64,000 nt of DNA from Amoebidium appalachense. Its lineage: Eukaryota; Ichthyosporea. The notes below the pieces were generated by a model. It was not told the DNA's origin. It was given only the letters and a program-made list of their open reading frames with translations, and searched no databases. The DNA lies in assembly GCA_963693365.1 (NCBI GenBank), contig CAVNZM010000016.1, forward strand, positions 6,634,001 to 6,698,000, written 5' to 3'. The position numbers and the translations under genes are program-made. This document shows positions 13,640 to 23,800 of the stretch, in pieces. Within the stretch, counting starts at the first letter, position 1. Each line of letters opens with the position of its first letter.

Positions 13640-13967
13640 TGTTTTTTTGTTTTTCCTTGTTTGTTTTTTTGGGTGGGTCGGTGCGTGGGTGGGTGGGTGG
13701 GTGGGTTGGGGGGGGGGGGGAGTTCACAAATATAGGATTTTTCGTGCTTCGGAATGTGCACGATGCTAAACAGCTTTTGGTTGTTTCGACGAAACGACAC
13801 GAAAAAGCCATTCTAGCACTTTCTCTCCACTTTTGCATGCTCAGAGAAGTCTAGGAAATTAACATGTAGTTCCACTTAATCCCTAAATCCAGTAGTGAGC
13901 ATGTGTGTGTGTGCCTGCATGTGTGTGTGCGTGTGTGCGTGTGTGTGCGCGCGCTGGAGGGGGGACT

Positions 13968-14002
<35 letters not shown>

Positions 14003-14236
14003 GTAAGGGATCCAAATCGATGCCAGTGAGAGTTGGCCAGGGCTGAGATGGTATATGACCAAGTTGTATTCTAGAGCCCGTGTAGATCACATATATTTCA
14101 TGTAGGGTAAACAGTTGCATGGCCAAGAGAATTCAAAAACAGAATTCATATTTTGCTAACAATTCTCCAAGCAGAAAGTCTGTGTGGCATACACACTGCT
14201 GACACTGAGTCGCCCTAGAGCACCCACACTGTCCCT

Positions 14237-14274
<38 letters not shown>

Positions 14275-14280
14275 CACACA
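13640..14280 (+). repeat. Dispersed module M, copy 3
   Basis: T-rich and G-rich runs (13636-13721) are followed by a body with gaaaaagccattct and agagaagtctaggaaatta, a short GT tract (13900-13950) and a G run (13970-14000). Block order matches 1990-2440. A C run at 14238-14272 corresponds to the one at 2677. With the KCTD gene it forms the second copy of a segmental duplication. Confidence 0.65.
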
Positions 14281-14411
14281 CACACAGATACACCTGCCCA
14301 ATTTTGAGCAGGAGAAAAAACCATAAAAATGTTGCAACAGAATATAGCAGTACTAATAAAGCTCATATCAAGCTATTGGAAGCATAATAAACAACCGGTG
14401 AGACAGATCTC

Positions 14412-15440
14412 TCACTCGGACTCCGAGTTATTTTGATCATCAGAGTCCGGGTCCTCTAGTAACTCAACACTAGTGCCTTCATTGAAAGGAACCACAGCCA
14501 CCCTGCACTGCAATCCAGCAGGAATAGTAAAGGCCGTGCCATAGTCAATCCCGTCGACTGCAAACGAAACTTTCCCGTCATTGTGCAGACGTATGCCCAC
14601 CGTGGCACCGTTGGGCACCTCCCTTCGGGTGTATGCTTCATCTGCTTGCCCGTCCTCGCTGTAAAGAGTTCCCTCACTTGTACATAGAAACCAACCACAT
14701 GTGCACGTGGTGTGCGTAGCAATGATAGTCCCAGCTTTTGCAGCAGCAATAAGACTCTGGGACGGTGCTATGCCTATCATGGTCCTTTTGAAACACTCAT
14801 ATTGATATTTCACACGAACTTCGGAGAAGCCAGAAGAAGGCCACGCCATCTCCGGACCTACGACCGTACTGTCTCCGGCAGATGTGCCTGTAAACGACTT
14901 CATAACATTACGGTGCTTCTGCGACAGTATAATGTGTCGAGTGATGCCCGACATAAACTTTAACTCCCCAACAATGCTGTTGCCAGGCTCTGTGACTTCG
15001 CCGGGTTCAGCAAGCTTCCTCGCCAGCGCATCCAAACGGTAAAACTCTGCATCTGCCTTTAGCCGTTTCTTTTCCAGAGGAGAAAGTAGGTCCACAGGAA
15101 TCTTCTCTCCACGCAGGTAGTCAGCCACATAGTGAAACGCCACTGGGCTTCTGTTGATGAAAAATGCTCCGTTTTTGTCCACTTTTGCTGCCCATCGGCC
15201 CGAAAACATGGAGGAAAAGTACGAGCCCTTCTTCCTGGTCAGGTCTTTAAGAGTGAGGGCAAAATGGGTGCCCCCCACGTTGAGGGTGATAGGGTCTTGC
15301 AGGTTGCTGGTGTCGAGTTTTGGCTCCATGTTTGCCCACTGCTCTTTCTCCTTCTCTAGTGCACGCCTTTCTTTTGCAAAGGCAGCCATAAGTGTCTCAA
15401 GAGAGACTCTGGCAGACTTCATGTGGTCGTGGAGCGCCAT
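14412..15440 (-). CDS. KCTD-type BTB plus SPRY domain protein (intact)
   Basis: An intronless 342-codon gene. The start is the ATG at 15440, in a good context (AAACATGG) shared with the paralogue. Residues 1-45 are a charged helix. Residues about 50-145 form a T1/BTB domain of the KCTD family (LNVGGTHFALTLKDLTRKKG; FINRSPVAFHYVADYLRG). Residues about 195-330 resemble SPRY (GWFLCTSEGTLYSEDG; GATVGIRLHNDGKVSFAVDG). The tail is acidic. KCTD BTB domains typically oligomerise and often link substrates to cullin-3 ligases, and SPRY would be the substrate-binding part, so a ubiquitin adaptor role is the best guess. The gene is divergently placed about 870 bp from the gene starting at 16310. The open frame extends further upstream, but that part is promoter-like. 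Confidence 0.85.
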   Translation of the reverse strand: MALHDHMKSARVSLETLMAAFAKERRALEKEKEQWANMEPKLDTSNLQDPITLNVGGTHFALTLKDLTRKKGSYFSSMFSGRWAAKVDKNGAFFINRSPVAFHYVADYLRGEKIPVDLLSPLEKKRLKADAEFYRLDALARKLAEPGEVTEPGNSIVGELKFMSGITRHIILSQKHRNVMKSFTGTSAGDSTVVGPEMAWPSSGFSEVRVKYQYECFKRTMIGIAPSQSLIAAAKAGTIIATHTTCTCGWFLCTSEGTLYSEDGQADEAYTRREVPNGATVGIRLHNDGKVSFAVDGIDYGTAFTIPAGLQCRVAVVPFNEGTSVELLEDPDSDDQNNSESE

Positions 15441-15661
15441 GTTTGCCTTGCTTTGTGTTTCACAGGAGATATCTGGTAAGATCAATGAGCATACACCTTG
15501 TGAAGTTTCCGATAGTAAAAAGCACTTTAGAGACCGAGCATGTATGTAAGCACATGTGGAAACGATTGTAAAATGGCGCAAAACTGCTTGGGAACTTATG
15601 TCACAGACATGATGCGTGTGCGATTGCCACAGTGAGTGATGACGGGGGTCAGCGTGACCTA

Positions 15662-15753
15662 TGACGTCACTATTTGAGGAATGACCGAATGAGGCCTCCG
15701 ATTGGCTGTAATAAAAGTTTAAAACGGTTTTGGCGCGAACTTTTCGCGCAAAA
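15662..15753 (-). promoter_or_regulatory. CRE, CCAAT-box and two E2F-like sites
   Basis: TGACGTCA is at 15662-15669, ATTGG at 15701-15705, TTTTGGCGCGAA at 15728-15739 and TTTTCGCGCAAAA at 15741-15753. The CRE lies 222 bp from the KCTD start codon, almost the same as in the paralogue. The two E2F-like sites point in opposite directions. This may be a shared promoter with the plus-strand gene at 16310. Confidence 0.6.
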
Positions 15754-16077
15754 TGTAATTTGCGCAAATGCCCGCGGCATGCATTGGCTCGCCGGCAGGC
15801 AGGCGTCAAGCCTGCGCGCAGCTGCCGGCCGTGCCGTTCTACAAGGGTCTATGCGATAATGTCACGGAATACGAAAAGGAGGAAAAGATGATCGAGGACT
15901 CGTATTGTGATTGGTTTGATTGATCGAGGAAATAAATATTTGCGTAAAGCACACATAATGTTTGCGTAAAACACGTTATCTTAAAAAGGAAGGAACTAAT
16001 GCCTAAAAAAGCTAATGAACAATAATGAAAGTTACGCAAAGATACGTTAGCCGAGAATTGAAAAGTTATATTTAGAT

Positions 16078-16120
16078 GGCCACAACAGAGGGCCAAGCGG
16101 CCACAACAGAGGGCCAAGCA
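16078..16120. repeat. 21-bp tandem duplication in the intergenic promoter region
   Basis: ggccacaacagagggccaag occurs twice back to back. The surrounding region 15754-16309 holds several ATTGG motifs and no gene. Confidence 0.8.
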
Positions 16121-16309
16121 ACCGACGCGCAGCTGTTTACGTACGCCGTGACACAGTCAGTGTTGCTCCGAGAAAGTTTCTGTTTTGTACACGTCTGTTT
16201 GTTTCCGTAGCTACACTGCAGCTGCGGAAAAGGTGTGTTATTATTATATTCTGCCTTTCTTAGTGAAAAGTTCGTGCGTAATTACGCTTTTTTAAGCATT
16301 AGCAATAAT

Positions 16310-16756
16310 ATGGCTATGCAAAGCGGCCTTTTCCAAGGCACCCATGGTGCTCACACATTTACTTTCAGAAGAGAAGACGTAAGCGGTCTGGACTATGAAT
16401 GTTACTTCAGAAGCATTGGAACAACGCGTTCCCAAGCTTGTATGCAAGTACAGAACGCAGCGAGTTCGAATTTGCAGGTGCGGTCGCTACTTGCACCAGA
16501 AATTTTAGTGCACTTTCTGGCAGAGTTTGATACCTTACCTCATGACCATCCACTGAAACACTCGTTAGAACAATACATGGTTACGCTTGACCAAACAACT
16601 CGTTTAGAACACAAGGTGAGGTCCCCCTCCCCCCCGCGCCTTTTCTGGTATTCCCTCCTTCAGCATAATCACACCCCACCAAAGTCACCATCAGCAGAAG
16701 CAGTAAGCTTCCCAGCACACGTACGAAGCCCCTGCCCCTCGCCCCCCCTTCCCCCC

Positions 16757-16787
<31 letters not shown>

Positions 16788-17610
16788 AAACACACACATG
16801 CATAGACACCAACACGCACACACACACACACACACACACCGCGCGCGCGCGCGCATGCACACGCACCCCCCCTGCCCCCCCCCCCCCCCCCGCCCCCTCC
16901 TCCCCGCCCCCCGCCGCGTGCGCGCACACACATGTACACGCACCCCCCCCCCCCCCCCCCCCCGCCACACGCACACACAAACACACACACACACTGGTGA
17001 CACACACACATAGCCGTGTGCATGCCTAGGCTACGACACAGTTGGTCGTGAACCAACAATGATCTACGTTTATCTGGAACCAGTATGGTATGCCTATCAA
17101 CAAACGTTAACAGATACAAGCATTCAACAACACACACGCATGCAAGGACTCATGCATACACACACACGCCTACACAAACACACACAGACACGTACACAGA
17201 CGTGACATACGTGACGCGCTGCGCGCACAGACACACACTCCGGTGTCACACAGGCATGCACGCACGCATGCTTACACACACACACAGACGCTCTCGCACA
17301 AACGTGACTTTCGTTCCTTGGTCGTATATACAGTATACTCGTAAACTCCGAGTCACAATCTGGCGTCTGCTTCCCCGCAAAACACATATAGGTTATATAA
17401 ACCTATCAATTGCAACACACCGTGCATAGGTGTTACTGTGTCATTTACGCACACACGTTCAGGCACACATTCAGACACGGCAAGTGCTGCGATTAAGGCA
17501 AAATAGATGCTGTTTCAGTGATGCTTTAGCTACACTGGTGTGGTTGATAGAGCCCGAAGTTATGATGGGGTTGAGCCCCAGACTTGTAGCCCTGTTAGCC
17601 ACCAATAATC
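16310..17610 (+). CDS. Unrecognised gene, first two exons (partial)
   Basis: Exon 1 runs from the ATG at 16310 to 16615, 102 codons in phase 0, followed by the donor GTGAGG. Exon 2 is proposed at 17475-17610, after the acceptor cattcag and before the strong donor GTAAGT, and reads in the matching phase. The intron (16616-17474) is filled with C runs and CA tracts. Exon 1 encodes a soluble, non-repetitive sequence (FQGTHGAHTFTF, LLAPEILVHFLAEFDTLP, HSLEQYM). Exon 2 encodes DALATLVWLIEPEVMMGLSP. I do not recognise the family. Exon 2 ends in phase 1; a possible next exon begins after the AG near 17687. The complementary phases support the model, but the upstream CA-rich acceptor context is weak. 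Confidence 0.45.
16740..17010. repeat. C-run and CA tracts inside the proposed intron
   Basis: C runs at 16741-16773, 16864-16890 and 16943-16963 alternate with CA/CG dinucleotide tracts. The open frame across them is a repeat shadow. Confidence 0.9.
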
Positions 17611-18185
17611 GTAAGTATACAATGGCACTAGTCACTCCCACTGGTGTGCCCCGTTCTGTGCTCACTCCATGTGTTTGATGTCCTAGCGCACATCCCTGCC
17701 TGTACGTGGCTACGATGCTTCCTTCCAAAGAGTGGGTGTGGGCCATGGAGCGGTGTACATATGTACAAGCAATATGTGTGACCCCACAATATGTACGTGG
17801 GAATATCTGGCGGTTTGGAAGGGCCAAGGGATAGAATAATACTTCTTTGGGCCATGGGCAAGTTGAGCCGAGTGAATAAATTCTTTTACATCTACCTACA
17901 AGGGTAGCTGGAAACACGTGTGGGGGATGTGCCGCGGTGCACTGTTTGAACAGTAGTGCATACACATCATAGTCGCTTATATACCCCTTCCCCCCGCCCC
18001 CCTCCCCCCTCCCCCCTCCCCCCTTTCCCCCGCCCCACCCTCGAGTCTGTAGTCTCTTCCCCCCGAACGCGCTATACACCTGCTGGGCAACCTCCGACAT
18101 GTCCCATAACCCTCTTTCGGCCGGCCCCTCCGCGGATCCCAACAGCTCCCTCATCACACACACCCTTGTAAACCGGCACACGCAC
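17611..18185. other. No gene recognised
   Basis: This is non-repetitive sequence with a C-rich patch at 17988-18040. It may hold further exons of the upstream gene, but no reading frame is convincing. Confidence 0.3.
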
Positions 18186-18204
18186 ACATACACACACACA
18201 CACA

Positions 18205-18243
<39 letters not shown>

Positions 18244-18388
18244 CGAGAGTCTCTCTCCCTCTCTCTCTCTTCCCGAGCCTTCTCTCTCTCTCTTCTCCAA
18301 GGCTCTCTCTCTCTCTCTCTCTTTCTTCTCTGGAGGCTCTCTCCGCCTCCCCCCCCCCCCCCCCCCCCCCCCCGGAGCCTCTCTCTCA

Positions 18389-18431
<43 letters not shown>

Positions 18432-18434
18432 CCT

Positions 18435-18465
<31 letters not shown>

Positions 18466-18940
18466 GGCCCTCCCCCCTCACCTCCCTCCCTCTCTCTCCC
18501 TTCACTCTCCCCGCCCCGTCCCCCCCCCCCCCCCCCCCCTCCTCCCCCCTTTCCCCCTCTCTTTCTCAATCTCTGTCTCTCGTTCGCTCTCCCGCTTCCC
18601 TCCCTCACCTTATCTCAGGCTCCCTCTAGCTCTCCTCGAGAGCTCACACACACACACACACACTCGTTCTCTCAGGCTTTTTCAGAGTCTCTCTCTCTCT
18701 TATTTGCACACACAAACACAATCTCTTTCTTCCCCTCTAGTCGGTCTCTCTCGCAGAATGTCTCTCTCTCTCTCTCTTTCTCTCCCCCCTCTCGCCTCTC
18801 CCTCCCCTCCCCCCCTTTCCCCCCCCCCCCCTCCCCCCCCCCCCCCCCCTCCCCCCACTCCCCCCCCTCCCCCCCTCCCCCTCCCCCTCCCCCCTCCCCC
18901 TCCCCCCCTCCCTCCCTCTCCCTCTCCCTCTCCCTCTCTC

Positions 18941-19027
<87 letters not shown>

Positions 19028-19035
19028 GCTCTCTC
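18186..19035. repeat. 850-bp polypyrimidine tract, (CT)n with C runs
   Basis: Almost every base is C or T for about 850 bp, including a pure CT stretch of about 70 bases at 18950-19026 and C runs at 18351-18373, 18520-18539 and 18820-18850. Mirror-symmetric polypurine/polypyrimidine DNA can form triplex structures. Confidence 0.9.
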
Positions 19036-19061
19036 TCTTCCGTCTTAACCCCACTGTGTTT

Positions 19062-19139
19062 GGGCCCCCACCGGTGGGGGCCCCACGATCAGATCGATTT
19101 TCGCCGGTAATTAGTGCGGGCCCCCACCGGCGGGGGCCC
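19062..19139. repeat. Twin GC-rich palindromes
   Basis: A perfect 22-bp palindrome with arm GGGCCCCCACC lies at 19062-19083. A second copy with one mismatched pair lies at 19118-19139. They are 56 bp apart start to start, directly after the CT tract. Confidence 0.85.
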
Positions 19140-19904
19140 ACACCCCTGAAAAAAGGGGGTTCGCTCAAGAGGTTTTCCTGCTCGTGGGAGAAAAAAGGGG
19201 GTAAATTTTGTATGTACAGTGATGAATATACATGATAATGCAGCTTTGGCTCGGTTTTCAGCGGCGCAGCTGTTTTTCTTGTTGTTCTGTTTTGCTAGCA
19301 AAAAAGGAACGCTCTTTTCATATGATCAAAATAGACTCTTTCATGTCACGTCTGTGTTCAAAGTTTAGATTCAGAACATGAGCGTTGCATACACTGCAAC
19401 GCCATGCACGCTATGTATAACGTTTTGCACACTTTTGTTTATAGCCATAAACGGCTACCAGTAAAGAACCTGACCACTCAAAGCTGCAGAAAGTCATGTA
19501 AAGTGTTCAACGTCCAGATCCAAGCTACACATAGGCTATTATTGTTTGTAATATACAAACGAACACGTGAGGAAAACAGCCTGAATGTGCAGGAACCACA
19601 TTTCTAAGGTATATATAACTGCATCTACTTAGGCCTAGGTGCCTTTAAGGTAGCAGCAGCAGTGGCGAGCTGCCAGTCCACGGAGAACACTTGTTCTAAG
19701 TTAGTGAGGGCACAGGCCATTGGTCGTGCAACACTTTTACTTGCAACCTTTTTAGGATTTTGTAAACAGCCTGCATAAAAGGCTTGGCATGCACGAACTG
19801 TGGCTGTTGTATTCCACAAACGTACGGGGTCAGTAGTGCTGTTTTGTTTGCTCACGAGTTTTTACTCTATTTGATAATTTGTTCCGGGTTTATATCTACG
19901 TACA
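19140..19904. other. No gene recognised; one weak minus-strand frame
   Basis: A 75-codon minus-strand frame at 19625-19855 has ordinary amino-acid composition (LWNTTATVRACQAFYAGC) but no ATG start, so it could only be an exon. Nothing else is supported. Confidence 0.2.
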
Positions 19905-19991
19905 CTGTGCGTGCGTGTGCAAGCACGTGCACGCGCACACGCACACGCACACATGTGCACACGCACGCGCACACGCACGCGCACACACACT

Positions 19992-20045
<54 letters not shown>

Positions 20046-20146
20046 GTTTTCACACTCACACACGCACACCCTCCGACACACGATTGCGCGCACAACCACA
20101 GGTGCGCGCATGAACACACACACACACACACATACACCATACGGCG

Positions 20147-20193
<47 letters not shown>

Positions 20194-20214
20194 AGCACAC
20201 AAACACACACACAC
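19905..20214. repeat. (CA)n tract, left flank of Ty3 element 1
   Basis: This is CA-rich microsatellite with a few CG and unique interruptions. A similar CA tract resumes at 28456, on the other side of the Ty3 element, so the element appears to have inserted inside one CA tract. Confidence 0.85.
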
Positions 20215-20819
20215 ACAGTTGAACTAGTTGGGATAAGGCAGAGAACAACTGAATCAGAATAAAGACAGAGAACGGGTAGTAAGGCACACGCGGCCAGGTT
20301 ACTATTTAATGTGCTCGTTCAGAGTGATCCCCCGTACTGGGACGGCTTGTTTATATAGCCCCCAGGTTCCGGATCATCTGGATGGGTGGCATTGATGCCT
20401 TCGTGACTTCTGACCAGTCAGAAGAGTGCGGTCGTCTTTATGTGCACACAGTGCACCAATAACATGAAGCTAACTAAAAGGATAACTTTGTGGCAAATGA
20501 TTGGTCAATACTTAAGCCCGTTTAGGTTTATGCAACTGGGTCTGATTTCCTTATTGGTTCCGTTCGTTTAGCTATAGATGTCGCCTCCGTAGTGGATGAG
20601 ACTTGCATTCCTATCCTAGCGGTTCTCGAATTCTATTGGTTCATACTGACTGCACGGCCACTGCATATTGCCGGCGCCGCGGCTCAGTCGTGAGCCGCAG
20701 CCCGCGGCTGTCGCGTGTGATATTGATCTGATCATATGTACACAATATCTACGTGATCACTATGATATGTACAGTATATTCGTAATAGTAAACATGTACG
20801 GCGTGTACAGATGTTTACA
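20215..20819 (-). repeat. 3' LTR of Ty3 element 1
   Basis: It matches 27851-28455. The outer end lacks the last five bases (tgtaa on the plus strand) that complete the terminal inverted repeat in the other LTR, and CA repeat takes their place. It contains TTTATATA (minus TATATAAA) at 20350-20357. Confidence 0.9.
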
Positions 20820-20833
20820 CTCCCCCCCTTCTC
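20820..20833 (-). other. Polypurine tract of Ty3 element 1
   Basis: On the minus strand a GA/G-rich tract with seven consecutive G abuts the 3' LTR. This is the expected primer for plus-strand DNA synthesis. Confidence 0.8.
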
Positions 20834-20884
20834 GGGAGCCTGGTGGTATGGTCTGGAGACGGTAAACCACCAGGCTGAGGGAAG

Positions 20885-23800
20885 TTAGCGACGTCGGCGC
20901 TTCTTTCGTGCGGGCTGGCTGGCAGGGCCGGCCACCAAAGTACCTAGGTAGTCTGTGAGTGCTCCTGCGGCTGTGTCTTGCAGGCCGGAGTGAGGTTCCC
21001 AGGTGTCGTTCTTAGCCGTGTACCCTTTCCAACGAACTTTGTAAAGGGCTTGGGCAGTTGCCGAGTCGTACTTGTGGGCAATAATTTTTGCCACTTCGAA
21101 GGTGGGGGTGGGTGAATCTTGCGGACCAGAGTCGGCTGGCGTCATATCAACGTCGTCACGGGGAAAATACGGCTTCAAGTGACGTGCGTGTGCTCGAACG
21201 GTGTCCGTTGACCCAACCCGCTGAATTTCGTAAGACATGGGGGCGTCGGTAACGCGCCGCAGGACGCGATACGGACCTTCCCATTTAGGTCTGAGTGCCG
21301 TGGGTAGACTGTGGTCGGTGGTGGAGTCTGTGACTGCTTTCAACACCAGACCCTCGAGTTCTGTGGGTTCACGAGCATTTTTGTTAGCCGTGATTTTACT
21401 ACGACGGGCAGCTTCAGACATAATTCGTGTGACTGTTTGCCGGGCATACTGCACTCGTTGCAGTAGTTCTCGACGGTATTCCTCCGTCTCCATCCCACAT
21501 GAAGCCGCAATTGGGGGGCGGGGGGGCTCGACCGGATCTCTGCCATAAAGCATGAAGAATGGCGTGTCCCCCAAGGAAGAGTGGTAGGCGGTGCGGTAGG
21601 AAAACAGTACTTGCGGTAAGTAGTCAATCCATTCGTGGTGTTTATCCTGCACGAGAGTGGCAAGAATATTCTTAAGTGTGCGATTGAATCGCTCTACGGC
21701 ACCATTGGTCTGGGGGCTGTAGGGACTTGCAAAAATTCGTTTTGTAGCCAACACTCGACAGACATCTGTGACCAACATAGCTGCCAAATTCGCGCCGTTG
21801 TCTGATACTAAAAATTCCGGACGACCGTGACGGCAGTAGATGGAGTCTTCGAATGCCTTTGCCACATCTTCGGCTGTGGGTGTTTTGTGAAATAAAATCA
21901 CTTCCGGCCAGCGAGTGAAGAGGTCGAGAAACACCAACAGGGAAACTCTGAGATCAGATTTCGTAGGCATCTCAGTAATGTCCATAGACACGTATTGAAA
22001 GGGATAGGTGGGGATAAAACCATCGTGAATTCGTAGTTTCTTTTGCATTCGGGGTGTCTTCCGGTATTGACAGGCTTTGCATGTGGTTACCCACTGCACC
22101 GAGTCTTGCCATACACGTGGCCACCATGCTATCTGGGTAACACGGTGGAAGGTGCGTGCTGCGTCGAGGTGACCTGCGGTTGGGGCGTCGTGACATGCGG
22201 CCAAAACGAGGCGCACAAGCGTAGACGGCACCCAAATTCGTGGTTCCTTGCTGGGTTTGCGGGGGCCACGCTGTTCTAGGACCCACACATACACAAGGTC
22301 ATTGTCTATGGTGCAGCGACTAGCTTCCATCGCGATTTCGTTGCCAAATAATTCGTAGCCCGGTGCTTTTTCCAGGTAGGCCCTGACTTTCGCAATGTGT
22401 TTATCAGCCTTCTGTGCTGACACATACTGTTCATAGGTGGGCATTCGTCCATCCGCTTTTGGGGGAATAAATTCTGGCGGCGTGGTATTAGGTTTCGTGG
22501 GTTCAGCTGGGGGTGGGTGGGTGGCAGCTTGTGCCTGCGCTGTCGCTGCGGCGGAGCGTGTTACCGCAAACACCGTGGACGAGCCCGAGACTGTGCCGAT
22601 CAGTGAGGGGTATGTCAGCTCAGTATCTTCGGGTCCTGGTTGCGCATTTTCTTTAGATGGCCGAGAGAGTCCATCAGCATTGCTGTGGTGTTTGCCCGCC
22701 CTGTGCTGAATTTCGTATGTGTATGCGGAAAGCGCCATTTGCCAGCCTGCAACAACAGGTTCCGGTGCATCGCCGGTAGACAGAATGCGCGTCAAGCTGG
22801 AGTGGTCGGTTCGTAACAAGAAAGGAGCCCCATAGGTGTAAGCGCGAAATGCTTTGCACACAGCCCAATACACACCTAAGGCTTCCCTTTTATTCGCCGC
22901 ATAATTTCGTTCACTCTTAGAGAGTGTTCTGCTAGCATAAGCTATGGGTCGTTCTTTGCCGTCATCACCTACCTGCGAAATCACTGCGCCCAGAGCATAC
23001 TGTGAAGCATCTGAGTCAACAATAAAAGGTTTGGTGAAATCGGGGTGAGCAAGCACAGGTGCATTAATTAACGCATTCTTAAGGGTATCGTATGCTTTCT
23101 CCTGTTCCGTACCCCACACCCATGCAGCATTTTTCTGTGCTTTCTTTTTCGTGGCCAAAATAGCTGCAGAATCGGCGTGCAAATTTTTTGCTTCGTCTTT
23201 TCGTTGTTTTGCGCTGCCGTTGCGTTTGGCGGGTTTCGTAGAGGGGGGCATTTTTGCGTGAATTCGTTTTAGTAATTCTGAATCCGCCTTCGAGGTGCCC
23301 AGCATTCGCGTGAGTGGTTCAGCCGTATGGCTGAAATCGTCCACAAATATTCGATAATATGAAAATAACCCGAGGTCACTTCGTAGCTCAGATAAATTTT
23401 GTGGGTAGCTTTTATTCTTTATTGCTGCCACTTTTTCTGGGTCTACCTTAATACCATCCGGGCATACGCGATGGCCTAAATAGCCAACTTCTTCCATGAA
23501 CAAAGAGCATTTTCTGCCTTTCAGTTTTAATCCTGCATCACAGAGCCGGGAAAAACATGAATCTAAATGCCCAAAATGTTCTTCGATAGTGGGTGACATA
23601 ACTAATATATCATCGAGATATATGAGTACATGTGTCCACAGCATACCAGCGAATACACGGTTCATCATCCTTGAAAAGACAGCAGGCATGTTACTTACTC
23701 CAAAAGGTGCGCGTGCGAATTGATACTGCCCCCAGGGGGTGGTAAATGCAAGTTTTTCTTTGTCGTTATCGGCTACTTTGACTTGGTGGTAACCACCGTT

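Noticed and set aside
17471-18205. 244-codon minus-strand ORF
   Set aside because: It overlaps the proposed exon 2 and a C-rich tract, has no ATG-supported domain, and its composition changes abruptly.
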